Source: Streptomyces sp. NBC_00490
GTDB lineage: Bacteria > Actinomycetota > Actinomycetes > Streptomycetales > Streptomycetaceae
Reading direction: 5' to 3'
Assembly: GCF_036013645.1 (NCBI RefSeq)
Contig: NZ_CP107869.1
Span: forward strand, 2,294,001-2,358,000
Length of the DNA stretch: 64,000 nucleotides
Position numbers and translations under genes: made by a program. This document shows, in pieces, positions 1 through 8,096 of this stretch. How positions within the stretch are numbered: the stretch's first letter is position 1; each line of letters starts with the position of its first letter. The notes beneath the pieces are model-generated. The model was not told where the DNA came from and made no database searches. It worked only from the letters and a program-made list of their open reading frames with translations.

Positions 1-91
1 CGCCGACGCCGCGCAGGTCAAGCACGGTGTCGGCATAGCGCGCACCGGCGGGGCCGATGGAGTAGAGGCGGACCCGGGACAGCTCGTACAT
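1..91 (-). CDS. N-terminus of SMC/MukB-like ATPase (JetC-like), partial
   Basis: An ATG at 91-89 on the minus strand opens a frame that runs off the left edge. It encodes 30 residues beginning MYELSRVRLYSIGPAG. This start, a short beta-strand followed by a segment leading toward a P-loop, fits the large condensin-type ATPases that Streptomyces genomes carry downstream of two small subunits. The gene begins 36 bases after the stop of the winged-helix-like gene and shares its strand, so it is very likely in the same operon. Only the N-terminus is visible and no Walker motif is in view, so the assignment rests on gene order and on memory of the family. Confidence 0.5.
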   Translation of the reverse strand, partial: MYELSRVRLYSIGPAGARYADTVLDLRGVG

Positions 92-127
92 GGCGGACTC
101 TCGTAAGTCTTCGGCAGGTGGGGGAGT

Positions 128-1003
128 TCAGGAGTGGAACGGCAGTCCGGCGTCGGCCACCAGCTCGTCGTGGGTGTCCTCGGCGGGCAGCAGCGTCGGT
201 GTGCCGTCGGTGACCGGGACGACGCCCAGTTCCAGCAGTTCGGCCATGGCGGCGCTGCCGGCCATGTCCCGCACCTGGAGCTGGTAGCGGGCCGTCGTGC
301 GGTAGGTGCCGCCGTTGTCGTCGCCGGTGCGCTGGAGGAACCCGGAGTCGGTGAGGAAGGCGACGGCCTTGCCGACGATGCCGGTGGTGGAGCCCGCGAG
401 TCTGCGCGCGTCCTTGGTCGCACCGGTCGCGCTGCGTCTCACCCAGATCCGCCAGGCGGCCTCGAGCCCGGGCGCGTCGGTCGCGGGGTCGGTGTTCTCG
501 CCCAGTTCGTCGGCCCGCTCCTCCAGCCGCCGGCAGGCCTGCCGGACGAACGCGTCGACGCCGTTGACGCTCACCCGTCCGATGTACCCGTCGTCGGCGA
601 GGTCCTCGGGGCGCGGGAACGCCATGGCGGCCACGGCGAGATGGGCCAGCCCGTGCAGGAACCGGTCCGATCCGTCGGCGGACGTGCGTCGCGCGTAGTC
701 GCCCATCCGCACGGCGAACACGGAGTCCTCGGCGGCGGTCACGGCCATCCCCGCGCGCGGGGACACTTCGAGCACGACAAGACCGAGGCCGGTGGCCACG
801 GCATCTGCGAGCCGGGCGAACGGAGGGTCCTCGCGGTAGCGCCGCAGCAGCTCGCTGTACTCCTGATCGCGGGCGGGCTGCAGTTTCGGCTGTAGCCCAA
901 AGGCAACAAGCCGAGCGGCATCGGCGGCGTCGGCAGGCGTGACGGCGGCAGAAACGGGGGCGGGCCCGGCTTCCGGCTCACTCCACTCGACGTGCTCGGT
1001 CAC
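128..1003 (-). CDS. MukE/JetB-like small subunit of a condensin-type system (putative)
   Basis: A 291-residue protein starts at GTG with AAGGAG ten bases upstream. No transport signal or membrane segment is visible. The C-terminal third (about 190-270) looks like a winged helix: a run with GIVGKAVAFLTDSGFL followed by a wing-like GGTYRTTARYQLQVRDMA. The N-terminal half is helical. In MukBEF, MksBEF and Wadjet systems the gene between the kleisin and the ATPase encodes a winged-helix dimer (MukE/MksE/JetB) that binds the kleisin. Position, size and fold signature here agree. I infer the role from context; the sequence alone would be called hypothetical. Confidence 0.5.
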   Translation of the reverse strand: MTEHVEWSEPEAGPAPVSAAVTPADAADAARLVAFGLQPKLQPARDQEYSELLRRYREDPPFARLADAVATGLGLVVLEVSPRAGMAVTAAEDSVFAVRMGDYARRTSADGSDRFLHGLAHLAVAAMAFPRPEDLADDGYIGRVSVNGVDAFVRQACRRLEERADELGENTDPATDAPGLEAAWRIWVRRSATGATKDARRLAGSTTGIVGKAVAFLTDSGFLQRTGDDNGGTYRTTARYQLQVRDMAGSAAMAELLELGVVPVTDGTPTLLPAEDTHDELVADAGLPFHS

Positions 1004-1050
1004 AACGGCAACTCCTTGTGCTGGTAAACGGGCGTACGACTAGCCCACCT

Positions 1051-1096
1051 AGGGGCGCGGGGAACTGCGCGACCAGTCACAACGGACCCGCACCCG
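1051..1096 (+). repeat. Dispersed Streptomyces intergenic repeat, copy 1
   Basis: The segment begins AGGGGCGCGGGGAACTGCGC, continues GACCAGTCAC, and ends with a CCGCACCC-like tail. Closely related copies lie at 58772-58816 (same orientation) and 33211-33246 (inverted). Such short GC-rich elements are common between Streptomyces genes. This copy sits inside the condensin-like operon, between the first and second genes; the other two lie between convergent genes. Confidence 0.7.
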
Positions 1097-1106
1097 GCAA
1101 CGAACA

Positions 1107-2633
1107 TCACGCCGCCTCCGTCCGATCCGCAGCCATCCCCACGGCATCCAACAAGGCCATCCCGACAATGAGATCCGCCCCGCCGAACTCGGGATCTTCC
1201 AACTCGGTCCCGTCGTCCACGGCGAACAACAGCTTCTCCTCGCCCTGCCGATAGGCGGTCCCCACCGCCGGACTAGCCGCATGAACCGCCAACAGGGCCA
1301 CCAGATAAGGCAGCTCAGGATCCTGACGGCGAGCCTCCGCCAGTAGCCCCGACAACCGCCGCGGCGCATCCGCGGGCAGATCCAGCAGCTCCATCGCCGA
1401 GGCCAGCTGCTCCTCGCTGAACCGGCTGTCGTCCGGTGTGGCGATGAGGTCCGGCTCGGGCATCTCCGCGCCGAGGTGCTCGCGCTCCACCGGCGGCGTC
1501 AGCAGTATGTCGACGAGGTCACCGACCCGCACCGACACCGGCGTACGCAGCCCGGTCCCGTGTGCGAAGAACGCGTCGGTGACCCGGACCGCCTGCTCCA
1601 GGGGCAGCGGGAGCACGGGCGCGACCAGATGCCCGTAGAGGTCGATCCCCGACGTCGTCATGGGTGTGGCGAAGGCCTGCCGGTCCTGCTCGGCGCGGAA
1701 CAGCGGCCCCGCCTCCAGCAGCCTGGACTGGAGCTGCGTGTGGCGGCGGATGCAGTCCTTGACGATGTCGACCAGCTCGGCGGCCCGCCGCTTCTGCTCC
1801 GGGTCCTCGGACTCGTCCCGGGCCTTGCGGATGTTGGTGAGGATCGCGTTCTCGTGGCGGTAGCGGTCGGCGACGTGGTCGAGCGCCTCGGTGATCATGT
1901 CGGGCACGGCGTTGAGCCAGTCCACCGCGCGGACGTTGCGCCGGGTGGCGTCCAGGGCGCGGCGCAGCGTCTCCGAGTACTGCACGGTCCGGTACCGGGC
2001 CTGCTCGGCGGCGAGCTGGGCGTCGGCCAGGCGGCCGCGGCTGATCAGCACCTCCAGCTTGACCTCGGCGGCGATCTGGGCGCTGGTGACGTCGGTGTCG
2101 AGGGCGCCGACCAGGACGTTGACGGCCTCGTCCGTCGTGCGGAGGTACACCGAGCCGCCGGGGCCGGGCACCTCCTCGATCAGCTTGAAGTCGTAGTCCC
2201 GCCGGACATAGGTGCCGTCCGTCGCGAAAGTGCCGTAGACCGCCCGGAATCCACGGTCCACGCTGCCGACGTTGATCAGGTTCTCCAGGACCCAGCGGGC
2301 CACCCGCTCATGCTCGGCGACGGGCCGCTGCGGGGCCTGGGCGGCGATGCGCGGGATGAGGCGGGCGACTATCTGGTCGTGGTCGGCGCCGGTGTCGAAG
2401 TCCATGTTCAGGGTGACCAGGTCGATGGCCGAGAGGGCCACCTCCGCCATGCCGTACACCGAGTACTCGCCCGCGAGGTTGGCCTTGCGTGCGTCGAGGT
2501 CGTGGAGCGGCGCGGTGCAGGCGAGCGCGCGCAGCCGCCGCGCCAGCCCCTCGTCGGCGGCCGGGCCCGGTGCCGGGCGCGGCCCCGCGCTGAGCTGGGG
2601 CGGAACGCTGTCCGTCGTAGCAGGCGAAGTCAC
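1107..2633 (-). CDS. Kleisin-like subunit (JetA/MksF-like) of a condensin-type system, putative
   Basis: About 508 residues if started at the GTG at 2633; an in-frame GTG at 2678 would add 15. The protein is soluble and mostly helical. It has a winged-helix-like N-terminal region (residues about 30-110), a long charged helical middle with a KARDESEDPEQKRR stretch near residue 280, and an acidic C-terminal domain. This layout resembles JetA/MksF/MukF kleisins. It is the first gene of a minus-strand operon with a winged-helix-like subunit and an SMC-like ATPase, the jetA-jetB-jetC order. A TAGTCT element lies just upstream of the 2633 start, so a leaderless mRNA is possible. The family call is inferred from architecture and order. 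Confidence 0.5.
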   Translation of the reverse strand: MTSPATTDSVPPQLSAGPRPAPGPAADEGLARRLRALACTAPLHDLDARKANLAGEYSVYGMAEVALSAIDLVTLNMDFDTGADHDQIVARLIPRIAAQAPQRPVAEHERVARWVLENLINVGSVDRGFRAVYGTFATDGTYVRRDYDFKLIEEVPGPGGSVYLRTTDEAVNVLVGALDTDVTSAQIAAEVKLEVLISRGRLADAQLAAEQARYRTVQYSETLRRALDATRRNVRAVDWLNAVPDMITEALDHVADRYRHENAILTNIRKARDESEDPEQKRRAAELVDIVKDCIRRHTQLQSRLLEAGPLFRAEQDRQAFATPMTTSGIDLYGHLVAPVLPLPLEQAVRVTDAFFAHGTGLRTPVSVRVGDLVDILLTPPVEREHLGAEMPEPDLIATPDDSRFSEEQLASAMELLDLPADAPRRLSGLLAEARRQDPELPYLVALLAVHAASPAVGTAYRQGEEKLLFAVDDGTELEDPEFGGADLIVGMALLDAVGMAADRTEAA

Positions 2634-2710
2634 GGTGCACAGACTAGGCCCTCGGTCTGACAACGACCCAAACGTCACAGAAGCGACCCCGCGCCACCGC
2701 GACCGGGACG

Positions 2711-3406
2711 CTAGCCGTCCTCGCCGACCCGTCGCCGGTACACCTCGACCACCCGCTCCAGCGAGTCGTCCAGGTACACGGCGAGCAGCTTCTCGGCCTC
2801 CTCGCGGTCCCCGGCCTGGAGGGCCCCGAGGATCTGGCGGTTGCGGGCCAGGTAAGGCTCGTGGAGCGCCTTCGGGTCGTCCACCACGTGGAAGGCGAGC
2901 CGCAGTTCGGCGAAGACGCTGCGCATCAGCTCGTCGGTGCGCTCACTGCCCGCGAGCGCGACCAGCTCCCGGTGGAAGTGGATGTTGGCGGTGCCCAGCG
3001 CTTTCCAGTCACCTTCACGCACCGCCCGCTGTCCGGCGGCGACGGCCTCGGCGAGCCCGTCCTCGGCGTACGGCGGCTCACCCAGCCCGCGCACGACGGC
3101 GCATTCGACGAGGCGGCGGGTGCGGTAGATGTCCTCGACGTCCTCGACCGTCAGGACCCGCACGAAGACGCCCCGGTTCAGCTCGTGGACGAGCAGGCGT
3201 TCGTGGGTGAGCAGGCGGAACGCCTCCCGCAGGGTGTTGCGGGACACCCCGAGCGCGCCTCCGATGCTGTCCTCCGACAGCCGGGTCCCGGGCGGGAAGT
3301 AGCCCTCGGCGATACGGCTTCTGAGGATGTCCGAGACCCGCTCCGCCGTGCTGGTGCGGCCCAGGAGGGCACGGTCGTCGGCCAGGCCGGTCAGCTGCTC
3401 TGCCAT
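2711..3406 (-). CDS. GntR-family regulator with FCD domain (FadR type)
   Basis: A 231-residue regulator. Residues about 20-85 form a GntR winged helix, with RIAEGYFPPGTRLSED and GVSRNTLREAFRLL as the recognition region. Residues about 95-225 form an all-helical FCD ligand domain; the IYRTRRLVE and NIHFHREL segments carry the Asp/His positions that usually bind metal and ligand. It is divergent from the MFS-pxp operon, with a perfect FadR-type operator in the 130-base intergenic space. It probably represses that operon and itself, responding to a small acid such as 5-oxoproline or D-glutamate. The ligand is inference. Confidence 0.88.
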   Translation of the reverse strand: MAEQLTGLADDRALLGRTSTAERVSDILRSRIAEGYFPPGTRLSEDSIGGALGVSRNTLREAFRLLTHERLLVHELNRGVFVRVLTVEDVEDIYRTRRLVECAVVRGLGEPPYAEDGLAEAVAAGQRAVREGDWKALGTANIHFHRELVALAGSERTDELMRSVFAELRLAFHVVDDPKALHEPYLARNRQILGALQAGDREEAEKLLAVYLDDSLERVVEVYRRRVGEDG

Positions 3407-3455
3407 GCCCGGAATTCAACCGCAGACACGAGAACGAAACAACACGGGTATTGAA

Positions 3456-3472
3456 GGATCGTTGAACGATCC
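3456..3472. promoter_or_regulatory. Operator for the divergent FCD regulator
   Basis: GGATCGTTGAACGATCC is a perfect 8-1-8 inverted repeat. Its core TCGTTGAACGA fits the TNGTnnnACNA pattern known for FadR-type GntR proteins. It lies between a TTGAAG (3451-3456) and a TACGTT (3475-3480) spaced 18 bases apart, a plausible -35/-10 pair for the transporter-pxp operon, so occupancy should block transcription. Confidence 0.8.
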
Positions 3473-3536
3473 TCTACGTTACTGCTCACCGCACGGCTCA
3501 ATCCCGCACCCTCCGTCCTCCCACTGCGAGGTGCAC

Positions 3537-4832
3537 ATGAGCACGACTCCCCCGCCACAGGCCCTGACCGCTCAGTCCACGACGACCGAACACCCCGCCG
3601 ACGACGGTCCGTTGGGCTGGTTCCGCGCCCTCGGTCCGCGTGGCCGCCGCGCCTTCGCCGGCGCGTTCGGCGGCTATGCCCTCGACTCGTACGACTACTT
3701 CACGCTCCCGCTGAGCATGGTCGCGCTGGCCGCGTACTTCGGTCTGGACAGCGGCCAGACCGGCCTGTTCACCACCGTCACCCTGCTGGCCTCCGGGCTC
3801 GGCGGCGCCCTCGCGGGCGTCCTGGCCGACCGCGTCGGCCGGGTCAGGGCCCTGATGATCACGGTCATCACCTACGCCGTCTTCACCGTGGCCTGCGGCT
3901 TCGCGCCGAACTTCGAGTCACTGCTGGTCTTCCGCGCCCTCCAGGGGATCGGCTTCGGGGGCGAGTGGGCGGTCGGCGCGATCCTGGTCGCCGAGTACGC
4001 GAGCGCGAAACACCGGGGCCGCACGCTCGGCGCGATCCAGAGCTCGTGGGCCGTCGGCTGGGGCCTGGCCGTGATCGCGTACACGCTGGTCTTCTCGGTC
4101 TTCGACGACGACGTGGCCTGGCGCGTGATGTTCTGGACGGGCGCGCTGCCCGCCCTGCTCGTCGTCTGGATGCGCCGCCGGGTGCAGGACGCGCCCGAGG
4201 CCGTCGCGGTCCGCGAGAAGAGCGCCGGGCAGACCTCCTTCACGGCGATCTTCAAGCCTGACCTGCTGCGTACGACGATCTTCGCGGGCCTGCTGTCCAC
4301 CGGCGTCCAGGGCGGCTACTACACCCTCGCCACCTGGGTTCCGACGTATCTCAAGAGCGACCGCGGCCTGTCGGTCGTCGGCACCGGCGGATACCTCACG
4401 TTCCTGATCTCCGGCGCCTTCCTCGGCTATCTCACCGGCGGCTACCTCACCGACCGTCTCGGCCGCCGCCGCAACATCTGGCTCTTCGCGCTCCTGTCGG
4501 CCGTCTGCATCCTGGCGTACGGCAACATCCCGGAGGGCTCCAACACCCTGCTCCTCGTGCTCGGCTTCCCGCTCGGGTTCTGCATGTCGGCGATCTTCAG
4601 CGGCTTCGGGTCGTTCCTGGCCGAGCTGTACCCGACGGCGGTGCGCGGCACGGGACAGGGGTTCACGTACAACGCCGGGCGCGCGGTCGGCGCCGTCTTC
4701 CCGACCACGGTCGGCTTCCTGGCCGACAGCTGGGGTGTGGGCGGTGCGCTGGTCTTCGGCGCGATCGGCTACGGCATCGCCGCACTGGCACTCTTCGGCC
4801 TGCCGGAGACCCGCGGGAAGGAACTGCTGTGA
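3537..4832 (+). CDS. MFS transporter (metabolite:H+ symporter type)
   Basis: A 431-residue permease. I start at ATG 3537; the frame is open further upstream, but that region overlaps the operator and regulator gene. About 12 membrane segments are visible. The loop 2-3 signature [10 protein letters not shown], the [15 protein letters not shown] helix followed by HRGR, and the second-half TDRLGRRR repeat are typical of the sialic-acid/aromatic-acid/metabolite:H+ symporter branch. Its stop overlaps the next start by 4 bases (GTGA). As first gene of the pxp operon it probably imports the substrate, likely 5-oxoproline or a glutamate-related acid; that choice is inference. Confidence 0.85.
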   Translation: MSTTPPPQALTAQSTTTEHPADDGPLGWFRALGPRGRRAFAGAFGGYALDSYDYFTLPLSMVALAAYFGLDSGQTGLFTTVTLLASGLGGALAGVLADRVGRVRALMITVITYAVFTVACGFAPNFESLLVFRALQGIGFGGEWAVGAILVAEYASAKHRGRTLGAIQSSWAVGWGLAVIAYTLVFSVFDDDVAWRVMFWTGALPALLVVWMRRRVQDAPEAVAVREKSAGQTSFTAIFKPDLLRTTIFAGLLSTGVQGGYYTLATWVPTYLKSDRGLSVVGTGGYLTFLISGAFLGYLTGGYLTDRLGRRRNIWLFALLSAVCILAYGNIPEGSNTLLLVLGFPLGFCMSAIFSGFGSFLAELYPTAVRGTGQGFTYNAGRAVGAVFPTTVGFLADSWGVGGALVFGAIGYGIAALALFGLPETRGKELL

Positions 4833-5650
4833 ACCGCACGGAGGACCGCCCCCTGACCCTCGTCGACGAGCACGCGCACGCGTGGAGCCCGCAAAGCGCC
4901 CGGATGCGCTTTCGCGCGGGCCTGACCGGCCCCACCTCCGGGGTCGCGGCCGGCCACACCCAGGTCAACCTGATCTCGGTGCCCGCGGACTGGGCGTACG
5001 ACATGCTGCTGTTCTGCCAGCGCAATCCGAAGCCGTGTCCGGTGCTCGACGTCACGGACGCCGGTTCCGCCACCACCGTCCTGGCCGACGGCGCCGACCT
5101 GCGCACCGATCTGCCGCGCTACCGGGTGTGGCAGGACGGCAGGCTGGTGGACGAGCCGACCGACGTGCGCGCACACTGGCGTGAGGACCTGGTGTCGTTC
5201 CTGATCGGCTGCAGCTTCACCTTCGAGTGGGCCCTGACCGAGGCCGGCGTCCCGATCCGCCATCTGGAGCAGGGCCGCAACGTCCCGATGTACGAGACCA
5301 GCTGGCAGTGCCGGCCGGCGGGACGCCTGCACGGCCCGATGGTGGTGTCGATGCGTCCCGTCCCGCCGGAGCACCTGTCGGCGGCGATCCGGGAGAGCAG
5401 TCTGCTCCCGGCGGTGCACGGCGGCCCCGTACACTGCGGCGACCCGTCGACCCTCGGCATCGACGACCTCGATCGCCCCGACTTCGGGGACCCGGTGGAC
5501 GTCGAGCCGGACGACATCCCGGTGTTCTGGGCCTGTGGAGTGACCCCGCAGGCCGCGGTGATGGCCTCGCGCCCGCCGTTCGCCATCACCCACGCGCCCG
5601 GCCAGATGTTCCTCACGGACGCCCGCGACCAGCAGTACCGAGTGGCCTGA
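4829..5650 (+). CDS. DUF1445 protein, D-glutamate cyclase / putative hydro-lyase family
   Basis: A 273-residue soluble protein from a GTG overlapping the transporter stop. Family signs include [17 protein letters not shown] near residue 46, [13 protein letters not shown] near 128, [14 protein letters not shown] and VHCGDP. These match the DUF1445 family, often annotated as putative hydro-lyase. The mammalian relative DGLUCY converts D-glutamate to 5-oxo-D-proline. Placed directly upstream of pxpABC, whose product opens 5-oxoproline, the gene fits a route feeding oxoproline into glutamate. The stop lies 32 bases before pxpA. Activity of the bacterial members is less well established, so the reaction is an inference. 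Confidence 0.8.
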   Translation: MNRTEDRPLTLVDEHAHAWSPQSARMRFRAGLTGPTSGVAAGHTQVNLISVPADWAYDMLLFCQRNPKPCPVLDVTDAGSATTVLADGADLRTDLPRYRVWQDGRLVDEPTDVRAHWREDLVSFLIGCSFTFEWALTEAGVPIRHLEQGRNVPMYETSWQCRPAGRLHGPMVVSMRPVPPEHLSAAIRESSLLPAVHGGPVHCGDPSTLGIDDLDRPDFGDPVDVEPDDIPVFWACGVTPQAAVMASRPPFAITHAPGQMFLTDARDQQYRVA

Positions 5651-5682
5651 GCAGTGGCCTCGGAAGGAGACTCGGAAGTGCC

Positions 5683-6441
5683 ATGACCTCCATCGATCTG
5701 AACGCCGACCTCGGCGAGGGCTTCGGCCGCTGGCAGCTCACCGACGACGAACAGCTGCTGTCCGTCGTCACCAGCGCCAACGTGGCCTGCGGCTTCCACG
5801 CCGGGGACCCGGCGACCATGCGGCGGGTGTGCGAGCAGGCGGCCGAGCGCGGTGTACGGATCGGCGCCCAGGTCTCCTACCGGGACCTGGCCGGGTTCGG
5901 GCGGCGCGCGATGGATGTGCCGCCCGACGAACTGGCGGCCGAGGTGGCCTACCAGATCGGTGCCCTGGAGGTCTTCGCGCGCGCGGCGGGCACGCGCGTG
6001 TCGTACGTGAAACCGCACGGCGCGCTCTACAACCGCGTCGTGCACGACGACCAGCAGGCCGGCGCGGTCGTCGACGGTGTGCTCCTCGCGGACGCGACCC
6101 TGCCCGTCCTCGGCCTGCCGGGCTCGCGTCTGCTGGACCTGGCCGCGAAGGCGGGCCTGCCGACGGTCACGGAGGCGTTCGCGGACCGCGCGTACACCGA
6201 CGCCGGCACGCTCGTGCCGCGCGACCAGGAGGGCGCGGTCGTCACCGACCCGGACACCGTCGTGGAGCGCTCGCTGGGCCTGGCCCGGGACGGCACGGTC
6301 ACCGCGCACTCCGGCACCCGCATCGAGGTGCGGGCACGCTCGCTGTGCCTGCACGGGGACACCCCGGGCGCCGTGGAGCTCGCCCGCCGGGTCCGGGAGC
6401 GGCTGACCGCGTCCGGCATCCTCGTGGCGGCCTTCGCATGA
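5683..6441 (+). CDS. pxpA: 5-oxoprolinase subunit A (LamB/YcsF family)
   Basis: 252 residues from ATG 5683, with AAGGAG-like sequence upstream. The N-terminal LNADLGEGFGRW and the VACGFHAGDP segment are family hallmarks, followed by SYVKPHGALYN. PxpA works with PxpB and PxpC as the ATP-dependent bacterial 5-oxoprolinase, hydrolysing 5-oxo-L-proline to L-glutamate in the cytoplasm. The stop overlaps the pxpB start (ATGA), so the subunits are translationally coupled. Full length and intact. Confidence 0.95.
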   Translation: MTSIDLNADLGEGFGRWQLTDDEQLLSVVTSANVACGFHAGDPATMRRVCEQAAERGVRIGAQVSYRDLAGFGRRAMDVPPDELAAEVAYQIGALEVFARAAGTRVSYVKPHGALYNRVVHDDQQAGAVVDGVLLADATLPVLGLPGSRLLDLAAKAGLPTVTEAFADRAYTDAGTLVPRDQEGAVVTDPDTVVERSLGLARDGTVTAHSGTRIEVRARSLCLHGDTPGAVELARRVRERLTASGILVAAFA

Positions 6442-7055
6442 GGGCGCTGCCGGTCGGCGACGACGCGCTGCTCGTCGAGGTCTCCTCGGGCGAGGAGGCG
6501 CAGTCGCTGCACGCGGAGCTGCTGCGCCGCCGCGCGGAGGGCTCCCTGACCGTGGCCGAGATCGTCCCCGCGGCCCGCACGGTCCTCCTGGACGGCCTGG
6601 CCGACCCGGCCCGGCTGGCCTCCGAACTGACCGCCTCCGCCGTACCGCCGTCGCCCCCACGCGCGCGTGACGTCGTCGAACTCCCCGTGCGCTACGACGG
6701 TCCGGACCTGGCCGACGTGGCCGCGCACTGGGGCGTCGCACCGCACGAGGTGGCCCGCATCCACGCGGCCACCGAGTTCACCGTCGCGTTCTGCGGGTTC
6801 GCCCCCGGCTTCGGCTACCTCACCGGGCTCCCGCAGGAGTACGACGTCCCGCGCAGAGCGACCCCGCGCACGGCCGTCCCGTCCGGTTCGGTGGGTCTGG
6901 CGGGCCCGTACACGGGGGTGTACCCGCGCTCGTCGCCGGGTGGCTGGCAGCTGATCGGCACGACGGACACGGTTCTGTGGGACCACACGCGCGTGCCGGC
7001 GGCACTGCTGTCACCGGGCACGCGCGTGAGGTTCGTACCGGTGGGCGCGGCATGA
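6438..7055 (+). CDS. pxpB: 5-oxoprolinase subunit B (KipI-like)
   Basis: 205 residues from ATG 6438. The family motif FCGFAPGFGYLTGLP is present in the second half (near residue 120), followed by PRRATPRTAVPSGSVG and YPRSSPGGWQLIG. PxpB is a cyclophilin-like fold protein; the Bacillus relative KipI inhibits the KinA sensor kinase, but in a pxpABC operon the metabolic role is the expected one. It overlaps pxpA by 4 bases and pxpC by 4 bases. Confidence 0.95.
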   Translation: MRALPVGDDALLVEVSSGEEAQSLHAELLRRRAEGSLTVAEIVPAARTVLLDGLADPARLASELTASAVPPSPPRARDVVELPVRYDGPDLADVAAHWGVAPHEVARIHAATEFTVAFCGFAPGFGYLTGLPQEYDVPRRATPRTAVPSGSVGLAGPYTGVYPRSSPGGWQLIGTTDTVLWDHTRVPAALLSPGTRVRFVPVGAA

Positions 7056-7921
7056 CGGACCGCGCACTCGTCGTCGTACGGGCCGGGGCGCTGACCACCG
7101 TGCAGGACCTGGGCCGTCCGGGCCACGCCCACCTGGGCGTGCCCCGCTCGGGGGCCCTGGACGGCCCCGCCGCGGCCCTCGTCAACCGCCTGGTCGGCAA
7201 CGCGCGAGGCGCGGCCGTCCTGGAGACCACACTCAACGGCTGTGCCGTACGACCCCGTTCGGCGGCCCTCGTGGCCGTCGGCGGCGCCCCCTGCCCGGTG
7301 ACGGTGGACGGCCGCCCGGTCGCCTGGGGCGCCCCGGTACGGGTGCCCGCGGGCGCCCTCCTGGACGTCGGTACGGCCGTCGCCGGTCTGCGGACCTATG
7401 TGGCCGTCTCCGGCGGCATCACCGTCGAGCCGGTCCTCGGCAGCCGCTCCACGGACCTCCTGTCGGGTCTCGGCCCGCCCCCGCTCAGGGACGGCGCGGT
7501 CCTCCCCCTGGGCGCCCCGACCCACCTCCACGCACGCGTGGACGCCGCCCCGCAGCCGGCGCCTCCCGCGGAACTGGTCCTGCACGTGACGCGAGGCCCG
7601 CGCGACGACTGGAGCACACCGGAGGCGCTGCGCACCTTCACGTCCCGCACCTACCGGGTGTCCTCCGCGAGCAACCGCATCGGGCTACGGACCGAGGGCC
7701 CGGCGCTGGAGCGTGCCGTCCCGGGCGAACTCCCGAGTGAGGGCATGGTGCTGGGCGCCATCCAGGTCCCTCCGGACGGCCGCCCGGTGGTGTTCCTGGC
7801 GGACCATCCGACGACGGGTGGCTACCCGGTGATCGCGGTGGTCCGCACGGCAGATCTCCCGGCGGCCGCTCAAGCGGTACCAGGCACTGAGGTGCGCTTC
7901 CTGGAAGTACGCCGACGCTGA
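7052..7921 (+). CDS. pxpC: 5-oxoprolinase subunit C (KipA-like)
   Basis: 289 residues from an ATG overlapping the pxpB stop. Early VQDLGRPGHAHLGVPRSGALD and later RVSSASNRIGLR and DHPTTGGYPVIAVV are conserved in biotin-dependent-carboxylase-like KipA/PxpC proteins. It forms the ATP-using 5-oxoprolinase with PxpA and PxpB. It is the last gene of the operon; an 8-bp stem hairpin about 110 bases downstream may terminate transcription. Confidence 0.95.
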   Translation: MTDRALVVVRAGALTTVQDLGRPGHAHLGVPRSGALDGPAAALVNRLVGNARGAAVLETTLNGCAVRPRSAALVAVGGAPCPVTVDGRPVAWGAPVRVPAGALLDVGTAVAGLRTYVAVSGGITVEPVLGSRSTDLLSGLGPPPLRDGAVLPLGAPTHLHARVDAAPQPAPPAELVLHVTRGPRDDWSTPEALRTFTSRTYRVSSASNRIGLRTEGPALERAVPGELPSEGMVLGAIQVPPDGRPVVFLADHPTTGGYPVIAVVRTADLPAAAQAVPGTEVRFLEVRRR

Positions 7922-8031
7922 CCCGCTCAGGGGCGCGGTGCCGGGGGTCTGGCGGGCGCAGTGGGCCACGTCGTTCACGTCGGGGAACGGACAAGGGAAC
8001 GTCCCATGAGCGTTGCCTCGCACCCCGTGCA

Positions 8032-8060
8032 GGTCAGGCCGTGTCCATGCGCGCCTGACC
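8032..8060. terminator. Possible hairpin terminator between convergent genes
   Basis: GGTCAGGC and GCCTGACC pair perfectly across a 13-base loop. The hairpin lies between the convergent pxpC and HEAT-protein genes and could end either transcript. No U-tract follows. Confidence 0.45.
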
Positions 8061-8096
8061 CGCGGGTCACCCCGAGTTCACCCTGAGGGCAGGCCT

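Noticed and set aside
1476..2660. A 394-codon plus-strand frame opposite the kleisin-like gene
   Set aside because: Its composition (runs of Arg, Gly, Val, His) is that of an antisense shadow in GC-rich DNA; the minus-strand gene has coherent helices and operon context.
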